DNA of 64,000 bases from Sorex araneus. Its lineage: Eukaryota; Chordata; Mammalia; Eulipotyphla; Soricidae. Made by a program: the position numbers and the translations under genes. Below are positions 1-11,031 of this stretch, piece after piece. Under the pieces are notes generated by a model. It worked only from the letters and a program-made list of their open reading frames with translations. It was not told the origin of the DNA and did no database searches. The DNA lies in contig NC_073305.1 in assembly GCF_027595985.1 (NCBI RefSeq), positions 153,524,923-153,588,922 on the forward strand. Direction: 5' to 3'. The stretch's first letter is position 1; the number at the start of each line of letters is the position of its first letter.

Positions 1-121
1 TGATAATACAGGTCTTTCATAACATGCTGTCTTTAATGTAGCTATGAGTTAATGAGAAATTGAAGTGTAGAATAAAGATCATTTTTCTCAATTTAAAATG
101 ATAGATCAGTGAAGATCAGTA

Positions 122-318
122 AACCAGAGAGACAGCACAGTGAGTAAGGTTGTGCAAGTGTTCACCTTGCAAGTGTTCAGGGTTTAATTTGTGACTTTGC
201 ATAAAGTCTTCTAAGCACTTCCAGGTATAATCCCTGAGCACACATCCAGAAGTAAGTCCAGGACACTGCTGGGTGTATTCTCCCTCACACCATGCCCCTC
301 CAAATAAGAAAAAAAAAC
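122..318 (+). repeat. tRNA-derived SINE (diverged)
   Basis: The head reads gagagacagcacagtgagta, then a poorly kept middle and a tail ending in A-rich sequence. Boxes are eroded, so this is an old copy. Confidence 0.6.
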
Positions 319-439
319 ACCATTTGACATATCAACAACTAGTTTTTGCTTTGGGGATTAGGAAATTATACTATAGAAATCAGAGCGCTAATTAAGTAAT
401 TAAAAGGAAAGCAGTTCTGTTCAGTAAGGAGTGCTGACA

Positions 440-1372
440 AAAACATTTGTAGAGAGATGTCTCCAGATCCTGTGCCAGGCTGAGTCTCTTCTAGGGCTCC
501 CCAAACCGGGGGCGAATGAGCCTAGCACCTGCTCAACAGAGCCCCGGCAGCCAAAAACCTCCAGAACCCAATTGCCACCATGCTCATGGCCAATCTGGAT
601 AGATCTAGGGATAAGCCTCATCTATGAGAATGAATCTGCTGAAAAAACCCAGGTATGTGGGTGTTGTGACCAAAATCTCTAGGCTCTCAAGTAGTCAGGA
701 AGGGGCGACCTCCCCTCATCTCCTGGTTCTTCCTGGAACCTGGTGGTCATGCCCATTAACTGCCTCTGGTGTCATATAAGCTCATTAATGGCCATGATCC
801 AGAGACTCATAAATAAATTTCAGAAGAGAACGACAAGCTACAGAGATGCTTCCAGACCCCCAAGTCACCATCCAATTAAAAATTAAACTCCATCTGTATC
901 ATACTATTTAAAACTTTAGAATTGGAGCATGAACATCTCAAACTCTACACCAGTATACCAGGAGTAGCATGCCACATTTTATCAGGTATAAAGTAGAAGG
1001 CAACCGATCTTGATAAAAAAATTATAAATATACGTATTTACATATTAGCACACAAAGCTCAACCTGTAACAACATGTTAGTATTCTCTAATACAAGGGCT
1101 TAATGACTTCAGAGTGAGATACAACAATCTTCACACACTTTTCCCTAGGGAAAATCTTTTGGATCATTTTTAGCATATTATTCATAATAAGCAATACAAA
1201 ATAAATTATTTAGGGCCTTCTTTTGGGTAAGGCTTGAGTGGGGATGAGAAAATTTAAAATAATGGTGGTGGGAAGCTGTAATGGTGATGGTATCAGTGTT
1301 GAAATATTGAATGTAATAAATTATTGTGAACAACTTTATAAAAATAAAATTAAATTAAAAAATAAAACATTG
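440..1372 (+). repeat. poly(A)-ending non-coding retroelement (R family)
   Basis: It shares blocks with 50601-51862 and 10108-10500: 'cctgtgccaggctg', 'cggcagccaaaaac', 'aacccaggtatg' and a tail with 'ttgaaatattgaatg' before an A-rich end. No conserved open frame: the 83-codon frame at 431-682 is not kept in the other copies. The family name is unknown to me and R is a local label. Confidence 0.55.
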
Positions 1373-1393
1373 TGTTATGAAAAACTGTTTTAA

Positions 1394-1567
1394 TTTTTTT
1401 TTTGCTTTTTTAGGTCACACCCAGCGATGCACAGGGCTTACTTCTGGCTCTTTATCCAGGAATTACTTCTGGCGGTGCTGGGGGACCATGTGGGATGCTG
1501 GGAATCAAACTTGGGTCGGCCCCATGCAAGGCAAACGCCTACCCGCTGTGCTATAGCTCCAGCCCCC
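1394..1567 (-). repeat. tRNA-derived SINE
   Basis: Near full-length copy in reverse, from the oligo-T at 1394 to ccagccccc. The B-box region is altered (gaatcaaacttgggt). Confidence 0.85.
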
Positions 1568-2388
1568 TAAATTTCTTTTGTAAGCACTGTTGGCATTTAA
1601 AGAATTATCAATATCTGTGAACAAAGACATGGGATAAAACTTCATGAAAGAAAAATATATTGTAAAACCACATGAAACTATTATATTTGGTAAAAGAAAT
1701 GCATATCTGAAAGAATATAAAAGGTATATACGAAAAATTTGTCATAAACTCTCGAATTTGGGGGTTTGAAATATTATCATGAAGATCACTGACTTAAGTA
1801 GATGAATAAATGATTAAGGTAGTGATTTAATTGGGGCTGCTTACTTTCTAATAATATTCTTTAAACTTTTCTAGAAATTTATAATTAACTTGATCTATGC
1901 TTATGAAAATAATTATGATATTTTCAATATTCTTAAGTATAGTAGACTCCTAATATTGGCATTTATTTGCAGTTATTTAACTATTTGCTGTTCTAGTGGA
2001 GGGAGAAACACCTTACAGTGTTGGAATTCATTTCCCTCTTTTGCCACAAGATGGCAGCATCTAAATATTGTTCATTTTTTCCCCAGATACTTAATACTTT
2101 CTTAGGTAAAAACTTGGTCAGTGCAGTCTGAGTCGAGATTGTTGCTAAATAAGATCTTGATCCCAGCAGCACTACTGTGCTGTGTAATGCTTCCCTGTAA
2201 AAATAAGTTTTGTCACATAGGAAAATGCTCACATTTGAAAATTTTGCATAAAAATTATGTATGCTTTTTGGAACATTCTAAAATGTTAGAAATACTTTTT
2301 AGTAAAGTTCGCGACAGATTTCAGCACTAATATAGCTTTCTACAATTTAATTGCCTGAGATTTTATTTCTATCTTAAAATTCGGATTT
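1568..2388. other. A+T-rich sequence, no gene seen
   Basis: No repeat recognised. The only notable element is a CTCF-like motif at 2044-2058 (CCACAAGATGGCAGC, one departure from the usual core). Confidence 0.4.
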
Positions 2389-2552
2389 GGGGCCAGAGAG
2401 ATAGTACAGGGATTGAGGCTCTTGCCTGCCACTGGCCAATCCTAGTTAAATCTCCAGGATTGCAAACGGTTCCCCAGGCGCGGCCAGTAGTGATCTATCT
2501 CTGAGCACAGAGCCAGAGTAATCTCTGAACGCTCCCCTACTCCAAAGAGACA
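2389..2552 (+). repeat. tRNA-derived SINE (diverged)
   Basis: Starts ggggccagagagatagtaca. The middle is rearranged and the tail ends ctccaaagaga. Confidence 0.65.
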
Positions 2553-3222
2553 GATCTAGCATTCATAAATCTGAAATTTCTCTCTCTGTCATCAGAGTTA
2601 AAAATATAATCCGTGTGTGTGTTGTCTGTGGGTGAGAAAAATCCTTTCTCGGGAGATATTTTAATTTTCAGAAACAGGGTTCTCACAATGTGATGTATTA
2701 CAGGCATTAGCAAACAGAAAAAATATACACAACATTTTCTCATTCACCATTCCCTTCCTGGCATCAAGTCTAGAATGAGTCACTAAATTAATGATGGTTT
2801 CTTAGTCACAGTATGATGCTTCATCTCTTCTGGAGCTTTGCTTTGGTTAATCTTTAGTATCATCACAGAATAATACAAAAATCAGTCGCCTAAAATTTAC
2901 TCTCTTTCAAAAATAACTGCAACACATAAATTTAAAATTACTAAAAAGTCTTTGAAAAGACTTTCTAAAAAATATATGGGAATGTGCTATGGAATTACAT
3001 AGTTTTTTGTGGAAATTAAAAATGTAAAGCTTATCATGAGAACATTGTGTGAGATGGCTTTTCACACAAGATTAAAAAAATCATTGGCTCAATAAAGATC
3101 AATAAAATAGGTATTATTAAACATTCTACATTTCAGTTTTTCTCAGTTAGGTATTTTTTTCATACTAAGTTCTCTAAAATTTAGATCCTAATACACAAAA
3201 TGAGGATGAAAATACAACTCTT
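2553..3222. other. No gene or clear repeat seen
   Basis: A+T-rich single-copy-looking DNA with no recognisable exon. Confidence 0.4.
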
Positions 3223-3399
3223 GGGGCTGGAGCGATAGCACAGTGGGTAGGGGGTTTGCCTTGCACTCAACCAACCTGGGTTCGATTCCCAGCATCCCAT
3301 ATGGTCCCCCGAGCACCCCCAGGAGTAATTCCTGAGTGCAGAGCTAGGAGTAACCCCTGTGCAGTGCCAGGTGTGACCCAAAAAGCAAAAAAAAAAAAT
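3223..3399 (+). repeat. tRNA-derived SINE, young-looking
   Basis: Starts GGGGCTGGAGCGATAGCACA and keeps the B box ggttcgattccc. It ends in an A run and is flanked by near-identical aaatacaactctt / aaatacatctctt, a likely target-site duplication. Confidence 0.9.
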
Positions 3400-3909
3400 A
3401 CATCTCTTAAAGAGTTTTGGATGACTCAGTGAATCATATATACAAAGCATGACAGTGAATGTTAGAGGTGCTTTAGTTGCTATTTCTATGATAGAGGCTA
3501 GATAGTAATACTTCTAGAATTGGCAATGTAATGTTTCTGCATTGTAGTGAGACAGCTTTATAATGGGAATAACTAAGATGAATAGGACATGACAAAATTT
3601 CTTTCTTTGATTTATTGCTGGTTTGGAGTATCTCTACAGTTAAGAAACATCAAGAAGTGCTTTTCACTTGTGGTGCCAGGGATTGAACCCAAAACCTCAC
3701 ATAAGCAAGATAATTGCTCTCCCACTAAGTCATCTGGCCCCCAAGAGAAAACACTTGACTTTATATTCTCCCATAGGAAATGTAGGTGGAGAAGATTGAC
3801 TACTATATTACATAATTTTTTTTAATCCTCATCCTTCCAGTTTTGTTCTTCTTTTCTCCATTTCAGAGCTTATTTTATGTTGTCTGTGATAGGAGTATTT
3901 ATCTTTTTT

Positions 3910-4086
3910 CTTCTTTTTTTCATTTTGGGTCACACCCGGCGATGCTCAGGGGTTACTCCTAGCTCATGCACTCAGGAATTACTCCCTGGAGGTGCTCGGG
4001 GGACTATACGGGATGCTGGGAATCGAACCTGGGTCGGCCGCATGCAAGGCAAATGCCCTACCTACTGTGCTATTGCTCCAGCTCCA
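3910..4086 (-). repeat. tRNA-derived SINE
   Basis: Reverse copy from the T-rich run through cacacccggcgatgctcagg to gctccagctcc. The B-box region reads gaatcgaacctgggt. Confidence 0.88.
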
Positions 4087-4860
4087 GTAGTATGTATCTT
4101 AAATATTTAGAAAACCTCTTTTGTTCCATTCCAGGTTAGATATTTTGAAGCAAGAAAATCAAACTTTTTTTAACTTCATAAAACTGTGTGACCTCCAGAG
4201 AAAAAGAACCACTGAAAACTTCTGCCATATCAATAGACAGAGCTCCACATCTCCTGAACCTCTCTGCTTGCTTCCGCACTCTTCCAGGTAATATTAATTT
4301 CCCAGCTGACATATCTGGGGCTGTTTTGGAATGGGAAATGATTTCCTCTCCTTTCCAGCTAGGTTCTGGGAGCCTTCGTGCCAGACCTCCACCTTCAGAT
4401 CTCCAACTCTGAATCTCCTGAACGGTGTGATCACACAACAGCTCTACTCATCAAATCTCTGCTCACAATTATGCTTCCTGTTACCGGCTGAAGACCAGCA
4501 AGGAAGGAAAAGAATAACTCCCAGCCTAATCCCTGAGAGACTCCCAGGAGGGCTAACTACAAAGACTCACCCTCAGCACAGCAGGAACACAGCAAACCCA
4601 GTGGGGAAGATGCATAGAAGTCTACTAAGCTTAATGAGCAAAAGCAGTAACACAGAAGGCTTAACTAGTGCCAATCAGCTCTATAGAGCCTGAGAATAAC
4701 TTTAGTGACACCACGTGTTGAGGATGTTTTGTGAGCTCAAAGGAATCATGCCACAAATAATCAGCAAAACGCAATTATGTATGAGTGAAAATGAGAAAAT
4801 TGCAAGCTGAAATGACAGAAATGAAGACTATGATAGGTAATATTTAAAAATATATAATAG

Positions 4861-4986
4861 GAGGCCACAATGATAGTACAGAGTAAGACATCTGCCTTGT
4901 ATGTGGCTGACCAGAGTTTGACCTACACACCCCAGATGGTCCCCTGAACCCACCGAAGTGATCCCTGAGTACAAAGAAACTTCTAG
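4861..4986 (+). repeat. tRNA-derived SINE (diverged, partial)
   Basis: Reads ggccacaatgatagtacaga, then gatggtcccctga. It sits inside the L1 remnant, so it is younger than that L1. Confidence 0.65.
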
Positions 4987-5104
4987 AAAACAAGAAAAAA
5001 CGTACAGAAAGAAAAGAATATATCAGATAACTATCAGATAACTATGGGGTGAGCTCAAGAGGAACAATAAAAGAATCATGAGAGTCCCTGAAGAGAGCAC
5101 TGTA

Positions 5105-5353
5105 GTACTGTCACTGTCATCCCGTTGTTCCTCGATTTGCTCGAGTGGGCACCAGTAACGTTTCCAGTGTGAGACTTGTTGTTACTGTTTTTGGCATATC
5201 GAATACGTCACGAGTAGCTTGCTAGGCTCTGCTGTGCAGGTGGGATACTCTCAGTAGCTTGCTGGACTCTCCAAGAGGGACAGAGGAATTGAACCTGGGT
5301 CAGCCGTGTGCAAGGCAAACGCCTTGCCTTACCTCTATGCTATTGTCTACGGC
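5105..5353 (-). repeat. SINE of the second (long-tailed) type
   Basis: It has the same tRNA-like head as the common SINE, but the 3' part carries 'ggcatatcgaatacgtc' and 'gtgggcaccagtaacgt' and ends in a gtcact run. It is inserted in the L1 ORF1 remnant. Confidence 0.8.
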
Positions 5354-5790
5354 CGTATCACCCTAAATGCACCTGATCTCGTCTGGCCTGAAGAGAAGGA
5401 AAGTAAATTTGATGAAGAACCAGTAGTTAAATAAATTGTAAATAAGAATTTTCCAGCATTGAGGAATATAGGTAGAAGAGACCAAAGGGTCCCACTCGAA
5501 ATAGACTCAAATAGGAAAATGTTAAGATTCATTGTACTCAGAATGATCAAAGACAAAGACAAAGACAGAATATTGAATGCAGCAAGATGGAAAAAGGAAC
5601 TTACATACAAAGGAAAGCCCACAATATTCACAATTGATCTAGTAACTGAGACTCCATGAGCCAGAATAGAATGGATGGATATAGTACAAAAATCTCAATT
5701 AAATAAACAAATCAAGAATATATCCAACTAGATTGGCATTCAGATTTGAAAAAATGATACAGAAGTTCAGTGACAGGCAATAGTGCATAG

Positions 5791-6349
5791 GATTCATAAC
5801 CTTGAAATCAGTTTTGTAAGGAGTGTTAAAGGAACTTCTTTGAAAAGCAAAACAGACACTTCCCATTTCGCATCGTGTATGGCATTCACTTGTGTGCTTA
5901 TGATTACCTCTATATTGAGAAAGGTTTGTATACTTTTGTAGGATAAAACACTTGTATTTTTATAGGACAATTCATATTTCTCCCCTAATATTTTCTTAAA
6001 ATTTTTTACTAAATCTTACATTCTGAGACTTACATATTTCATGTAAATTTCAAAATGTTTTAGCATAGACTTAATCAAATTAATTTTTACTTTACATATC
6101 TATAAAAAGTAAAGGTATATAGGATTTAAAAAAATTTCTCAACTTAACACTGATTTACAATTCTGTAAAATTTTAAGAGCTCAGACATCTCTATCTATAT
6201 TTCTGTCTATCTTTCTACCTATCTACCTAGATATTCATCCCAACAATAATTTAATAAATATAAACCTTTCATATGTGGAAAAGGGAAAAACAACTGCACA
6301 AAGTCATCAGCTCTAGTCTTTTTTGTCTATTGAGATTTTGTCTATAGGA
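5791..6349. other. No gene seen
   Basis: A+T-rich DNA with a short imperfect (TATC)n stretch near 6190-6235. Nothing else recognised. Confidence 0.4.
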
Positions 6350-6570
6350 GCTTACATTGGAGAGTGTTTTGGAGGGTCCTTGGTGCACTGGTGAAGGGTG
6401 TGGGGTGGAATGGCATAAACATGAAAAGTATAATTAACAGTACTGCAAATTCAAGTACTTCCATAAACATGGTAAAAAAAATAGAACAACTTGAATGTCT
6501 CAAATCGCTAGTTTCCCCAAATAAAAAATTTCTTTTATTTAACACTATTACCGTGAAAACAAAAGCTCGA
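6350..6570 (+). repeat. possible old L1-type 3' tail
   Basis: 'tggtgcactggtgaagggtg' and a later A-rich run resemble the 3' tail seen in the L1 copies here, but divergence is high. Confidence 0.35.
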
Positions 6571-7164
6571 ATATAGCCATTCTTCAGTCAAGGTTTATTT
6601 TTTCATTGTATTTCAATATGACAAGTTTATCTGGGGGCATAGACACATATTTTCTGAATTTGTGTTTTTTATAGTCCACACGTTGGAAAGTTCTTGTCAC
6701 ACATTTCTTCATCTTTCTCTCTCTTTGACACGTAGAGATTCAGCTGAATATATCTCTCAGAACTCATCATCTAAAATTCCATTTACTTGTTGCCTTGAGA
6801 TTGCAGTGCTCTGAAACTCTCTTAGATGCTCTGTATTTGCTTTTAATATCCATTTTCCATTCTCTCCTTCAGTTTAGATAATTTGTATTCATTAATATTC
6901 AGGTTTGTTGTTTAATCTCATGGTGTATTGAACCTGTTGATAGTTCTACTGTTAAGATTTATCTCTGATACTGTGTATTGACCCTGAAGACGTTTTTTTT
7001 TTTCTTCTGTAGGTTTCTCTTCTATCTTTACTTTTTGTTTTATCTTAGCAGTAAGGACCTTTATTTCTGGATCTGGAGGACAATGAGTGAGTGTTCTGCC
7101 CTTCTGCAGCATCAAAGAACTTTTGCTTTGCATGAGAAGATGACCCACTTATTATATCTGTTTT

Positions 7165-7495
7165 AGCAGCAATCACCACTGGCACATATTAAACTATGGA
7201 GAGAACTTGGTAATGTTTGCCTTGTAGAAATGGTTTGGAAAGATTTCTGTTTCTTCTACTTTTCTGGAGGAGCATGAGAATTATTGGAAGTAGGTCTTCA
7301 CTGAAGGTTTGAAAGGATTCACAGGAAAGGCCTGGGTTTTCTTTGGGGGTATAATTGTATTTCTATTACAATTTTTATTTCACTGTTAGTAATTGGCCTG
7401 TTCAGGTGCTCTGTTTCCTACTGATTCAGTCTTTGAACATTGTGAGTTGGGAAATGTATCCATTTCTTCTAGGTAGTCCAGTTTTTAAAACTTAT
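7165..7495 (-). mobile_element. old L1 ORF2 fragment
   Basis: Read in reverse, the region is the reverse-transcriptase part of L1 ORF2 around the block that reads 'tttctggaggagc' and 'atccatttcttctaggt' on the + strand. Frames are broken. The same piece lies at 42865-43185 in D2. Confidence 0.6.
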
Positions 7496-7496
7496 T

Positions 7497-7655
7497 TGTT
7501 TTGGGGTCACACCTTGCGATGCTGAGGAATTACTTCTGACTCTGCACCCAGGAATCACTCCCGGTGGTGATCAGGGACCATATGGCTGCCAGGGATCAAA
7601 CTCATGTCGACTGCATGCAAGGCAAGTGCTCTACTCACTATATTACCACTCCTGT
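7497..7655 (-). repeat. tRNA-derived SINE (shared D1/D2)
   Basis: Reverse copy, 'ttggggtcacaccttgcgat' to 'tattaccactcctg'. It is also present at 43190-43347, so it predates the duplication. Confidence 0.75.
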
Positions 7656-7889
7656 TGTAGGGAGTTGGTCTAATTTTGTGGCATAAACTTTTCATACTAA
7701 TCCCTACTAATGTTTTGAAATTCTGCTGTATCTGTTGTACTATATTTCCTTTCATTTCTAATTGAGGTTATTAGTGTTTTCTCTCTTTCTACATGAGTCT
7801 AAGGGCTTGTCAACCAGTATTTCTTATTAAAATATGTGGGGGTGTCTCACTTGACTCCTGCATAAGCAGAAGTAGAATTTCTTGCTGAT

Positions 7890-8018
7890 GTTGGCCATAC
7901 CTGGCAGTGCCAGGGCATACTCCTGACTCAGTGCTCAGGGATTACTCCCAATTGTTATTGAGGTTCCATAAGAAGTAGTTGGCCACATGCAAGGCAAGCA
8001 CCTTATCTCCTCCAGCCC
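7890..8018 (-). repeat. tRNA-derived SINE (shared, partly deleted)
   Basis: Reverse copy from 'ttggccatacctggcagtgc' to 'ctccagccccc'. D2 keeps about 20 extra bases in the middle (near 43665), so D1 has a small deletion. Confidence 0.7.
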
Positions 8019-8026
8019 CCGCTTTT

Positions 8027-9192
8027 TAAAAAATTTTATTGAATCACCATGTGGAGGGTTACAGGTTACATAGTTCTCAGGATTATGTCAGTTATACAAT
8101 ACTCAAACACCCTTCCCTTCACCAGTGCCCCTATTCCATCACCAACCACCCCAGTATACCTCGTGCCCCCCCCGTCCCCGCCCTTGTAATTGATAAGTTT
8201 CACTTCATTTACGCTTTATCTTGGTTACATTCTATGTTTCAACACATAACTCGCTATTGTTGCTGGGGTTTCAAACAAGTCCCATTGTTTGTTACATAAC
8301 TTTTCTATTTTTTTTCCCCCCTCGTCCCATGCCACCGAGTTCATGCCTGTTTAGTATTCACCACGCTGCCTGACAAAGGAAAAAAAAACCGGAAAAGATG
8401 GTTATTTCCTGTCATCAGCCGGCATGGGGCTCTGGCTTAGTTGATAGTCTGGTAGAAAGTCTGCAGTTTCTGGAACCAAAAGTAGTGTGCTGGTATCGGC
8501 CCCGACTCGAGATTCCACCAGCGTCCCGCTGTTCCATGTACATAATACTTTATTCCCTTGTATCCCATTCCCATGCCACCAGGTCCGTGTCAACTTAATG
8601 GACATCATACTATGGTTAACGCCACGCCGCGTTTCTTCCCGAGAAAGAAGGATATTTCTTCTCAGCTGGTGTGGGGATATGGCTTAGTTCAATCTAGAGA
8701 GATGGCTACCCTTTTGGTTGCCTTCAATATTTCAACAAAAATCTTACTATTCTTGTTAGGGTTTCCCACCAAAGTCCGACCCGTTAAAAGGGAACCATTT
8801 CATATTGCTGATGATTAGATGACATTAGGTCGCACGGCCGCGGTTTTGGGTTTCTGTATAAAGTCCAGGGAAAATTCTGCCTGAAATTCTATCGCTACAA
8901 TCTTTTACCCTTTTATGGTGCTCATAAGATGGGAAAAACTAGAGAAATACCGGGCCCCCACACGGGCGGAAGTGGGAAAGCTCCCTTGTCCTCCTCAGTC
9001 ATACTGGAGCTGCGGGCGCGGTGAAGTGGGAAAGCCCACGTGGCTGCACTCTCTTTAAGTGTCTGAGGTGGGCGGAGACCGGTACTTCCCCGCCCTCGAT
9101 CTCCCGAGCGTTTCCGCCAGGACCCCCTCGTGCGGGGGCCCAGCGTTTCTCTCTCTTTTTTAATCTCTCTCTCTCCCTCAACCTCTCCTGGG
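8027..9192 (-). mobile_element. Composite L1-tailed non-autonomous retroelement
   Basis: A 1166-base insertion with a perfect 17-bp target-site duplication, ctccagcccccgctttt, at 8010-8026 and 9193-9209. The empty site is preserved at about 43716-43729. Read on the minus strand: a CpG-rich 5' part (9192-8945); an L1 3'UTR-like module (cccatcttatgagcacc, then the ccctggactttatacag block); a reiterated module with 'aactaagcca'; and an L1 tail with 'gcactggtgaaggg', 'tggtgattcaataaaa' and poly(A). No open frame of note. L1 machinery is the likely mobiliser. Confidence 0.85.
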
Positions 9193-9210
9193 CTCCAGCC
9201 CCCGCTTTTA

Positions 9211-10107
9211 AAACAATGGAATATTTTGTCCCCCTTAGACCATAGAACTAACTACTAACGACTACTAACTACAACTAACTACTTAGACCATAGAACTAAC
9301 TACTAAGAACCCTCTTTTAACATTTTATTCAGGATGTAACAGCACATACTATAGACGAAGGTAGAATTTTGAAGTTTTGTTTCTTATCTCTGTTTGGAAA
9401 AGAACAAATAACAATAGGAGATCATATCCCATAAGTCTTTCCCCCTACCTTTTATATGCTTGGTTGGAGGTCTAATTTAGAACTACCTTTAAAATGCTTG
9501 GTTGCAAGTGGGGGGGTGGTTTGTCTAATTTAGATCCATTAGAAACTTTCTAATGGATCTTCCATTAGAAGCTTTCTAATGGATCTGGACAACTAAAGAA
9601 CATAAGCGGACACATTTCTAACAACAGGAAAGCTGCATGCTCTGGACAAATTCCCCAGTAGACCTTTCCAACAGGGCATGGAGTAAGAGAAAATAGAGAA
9701 ATAAGTCTGGGGTGGCTTTCTTGATTCATACTCTCAACAAAGGTATCAAAATTGTATGAAAAAATGCAGAAATAAATCACCCATTTATTAAAGTATGTAG
9801 CTCCTAAATGTCAGTCTCTAGCTACTCTATGGAATTTAATGAAGATGTCTGAGCAAGCAGGGAAGAAAGAAACTATTGTCACTCCATTTCTGCCAAGGTA
9901 AGAAAGTATAATTTTAATTGAACCCTAACAGTACATTTTTCTAAAAAGAACTTATTTTCCAGCTTTTAAGTTCCAAAAAAATGGTTTCATAGACTGTTTT
10001 ATTACCCTGGGTAAATTTATTAATAAGTATGTTCTTAGACTTTATGCTAAAAGACAATTTCTCATTATTTATGTAGATTAAGTACCGTATGAACGAACAG
10101 GGAGTGC
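9211..10107. other. Unique part of the D duplication
   Basis: No gene seen. It holds an imperfect 'actaactacta' array (9243-9302) and paired hairpins at 9532-9586, and is almost identical to 43731-44442 plus 50198-50397 in D2. Confidence 0.6.
9532..9586. repeat. Tandem hairpin repeats
   Basis: 9532-9545 and 9547-9560 form a perfect 14-bp inverted repeat (agatccattagaaa) around one base. A second, near-perfect hairpin with ccattagaa arms follows at 9562-9582. The D2 copy (about 44060-44115) carries arm mutations. Confidence 0.8.
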
Positions 10108-10500
10108 TTTAAAATTATTTGAGAAAACTACAGCTCCCGGAAGAGAGCGCCGCAGGATGTACTGACCCTGTGCCAGGCTGTCTTGACCAGGGCACCTCAG
10201 AGGGGAGTGGGTTGAGTTTCCCTCCCGCCCCAAGCAGAAACTCGGCAGCCAAAAACTTCCAGAACGCAACCACCGCCATGCCCAAGGCCATTCCCCACAT
10301 ATTCAGACGACTTAAAGCAGGGGTGAGCCTCACTCAAGACAGGATGAACCTCACTCAAGAGTGGACCAGCAGGAAAACCCAGGTATGCGGGACCTGTGGC
10401 TGAGATCTCCAAGCCCACTGGGATCGGGGCTGGGCCTCTCCCCCAACCTCCCCAGTTTTCCAGTAGCCTGGCAGTCATACCCATAAACTGCCCCCAGCGC
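10108..10500 (+). repeat. R-family retroelement, 5' part (D1)
   Basis: The non-coding element begins after 'ttatttgaga' and is interrupted at 10500 by the LTR. Unlike D2, the 3' part beyond the LTR is missing because the duplication ends there. Confidence 0.65.
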
Positions 10501-11031
10501 TGTCGAGGTCCTGGCCAGTCAATCCCGGCACACTAGAGTGTGAGCCCCGAAGTCACCGGCCTTACTCCCTATAGGAGAGGGAGTGGAAGGGGAGAATCCT
10601 CTGCCCTGACCATCTGCTCGCTGCAGGATTCCTATTGTTGAGAAAGAAGCCAACCGAGAAGGTCACCAGCAGAGCGGGGTAGCCTGGTGGTCAAGAAGAC
10701 TCCGTTTATTGATTCTTACACAGGGGATTTTATACACACAATCTAGGGTGGGGGGACATTCCATGCATGTATCACGTTTACCCCGTGGAGCTCAGTACAG
10801 ATGCCAGTTAATGATTTGTATTCCCCAATCTCAGGACCATGTTAACTAGCTCAGGTAAATGCTAACTGTCACACCCCTCATCCCATTGTCTCCTCAACCA
10901 GAGTGCCTGTGTGTGGAATTCTGGAGTGTATGGAATGCAGAGTCCCTGGGCCCCTATAAACAGGGCCGACTCTTGCTTTGAGGAGCAGGGGGTTTAGTCA
11001 AAATCTTAGGCCGGCTACTGAGACCCCAACA
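10501..11031 (-). mobile_element. Solo LTR of an ERV (D1)
   Basis: Inverted termini tgtcgaggtc...gaccccaaca (minus-strand reading TGTTGGGGTC...). On the minus strand TATAAAA (10734-10728) is followed by AATAAA (10710-10705), a usual LTR promoter/polyA arrangement. The left flank is cagcgc. The right flank is lost to an abutting L1. It is the same insertion as 50987-51508. No internal genes. Confidence 0.8.

Larger units (their letters stand above)
4136..5790 (+). mobile_element. L1 5' region and ORF1 remnant, interrupted by SINEs
   Basis: An L1-like leader (4136-4780) is followed by coding remnants near 4800-4850 and then, after two SINE insertions, by the ORF1 C-terminal region at 5459-5657. 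There ILNAARWKKELTYKGKP matches the L1 ORF1 motif (compare ILQAARSKKEIAYKGAP in the L1 at 49.3 kb). ORF1 normally encodes an RNA-binding chaperone. This copy lacks ORF2 beyond 5790 and is dead. Confidence 0.7.
7165..11031 (+). repeat. Segmental duplication, copy D1
   Basis: Matches 42852-51508 in the same orientation when later insertions are removed. Shared content: an old L1 piece, two SINEs, a gap-free unique block (9211-10108), an R-family element and an ERV LTR. The left limit lies in the shared 'atctgttttagca'. The right limit is the last base of the LTR, where an L1 piece begins. D1 has a private composite insertion (8027-9192) and lacks the L1 present in D2. Confidence 0.85.

Noticed and set aside
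3224-3300. tRNA gene
   Set aside because: The A and B boxes belong to the SINE head; no cloverleaf with acceptor stem is formed.
9565-9780. 71-codon minus-strand frame in the D duplication
   Set aside because: The D2 copy differs in ways not typical of coding constraint and no domain was recognised.
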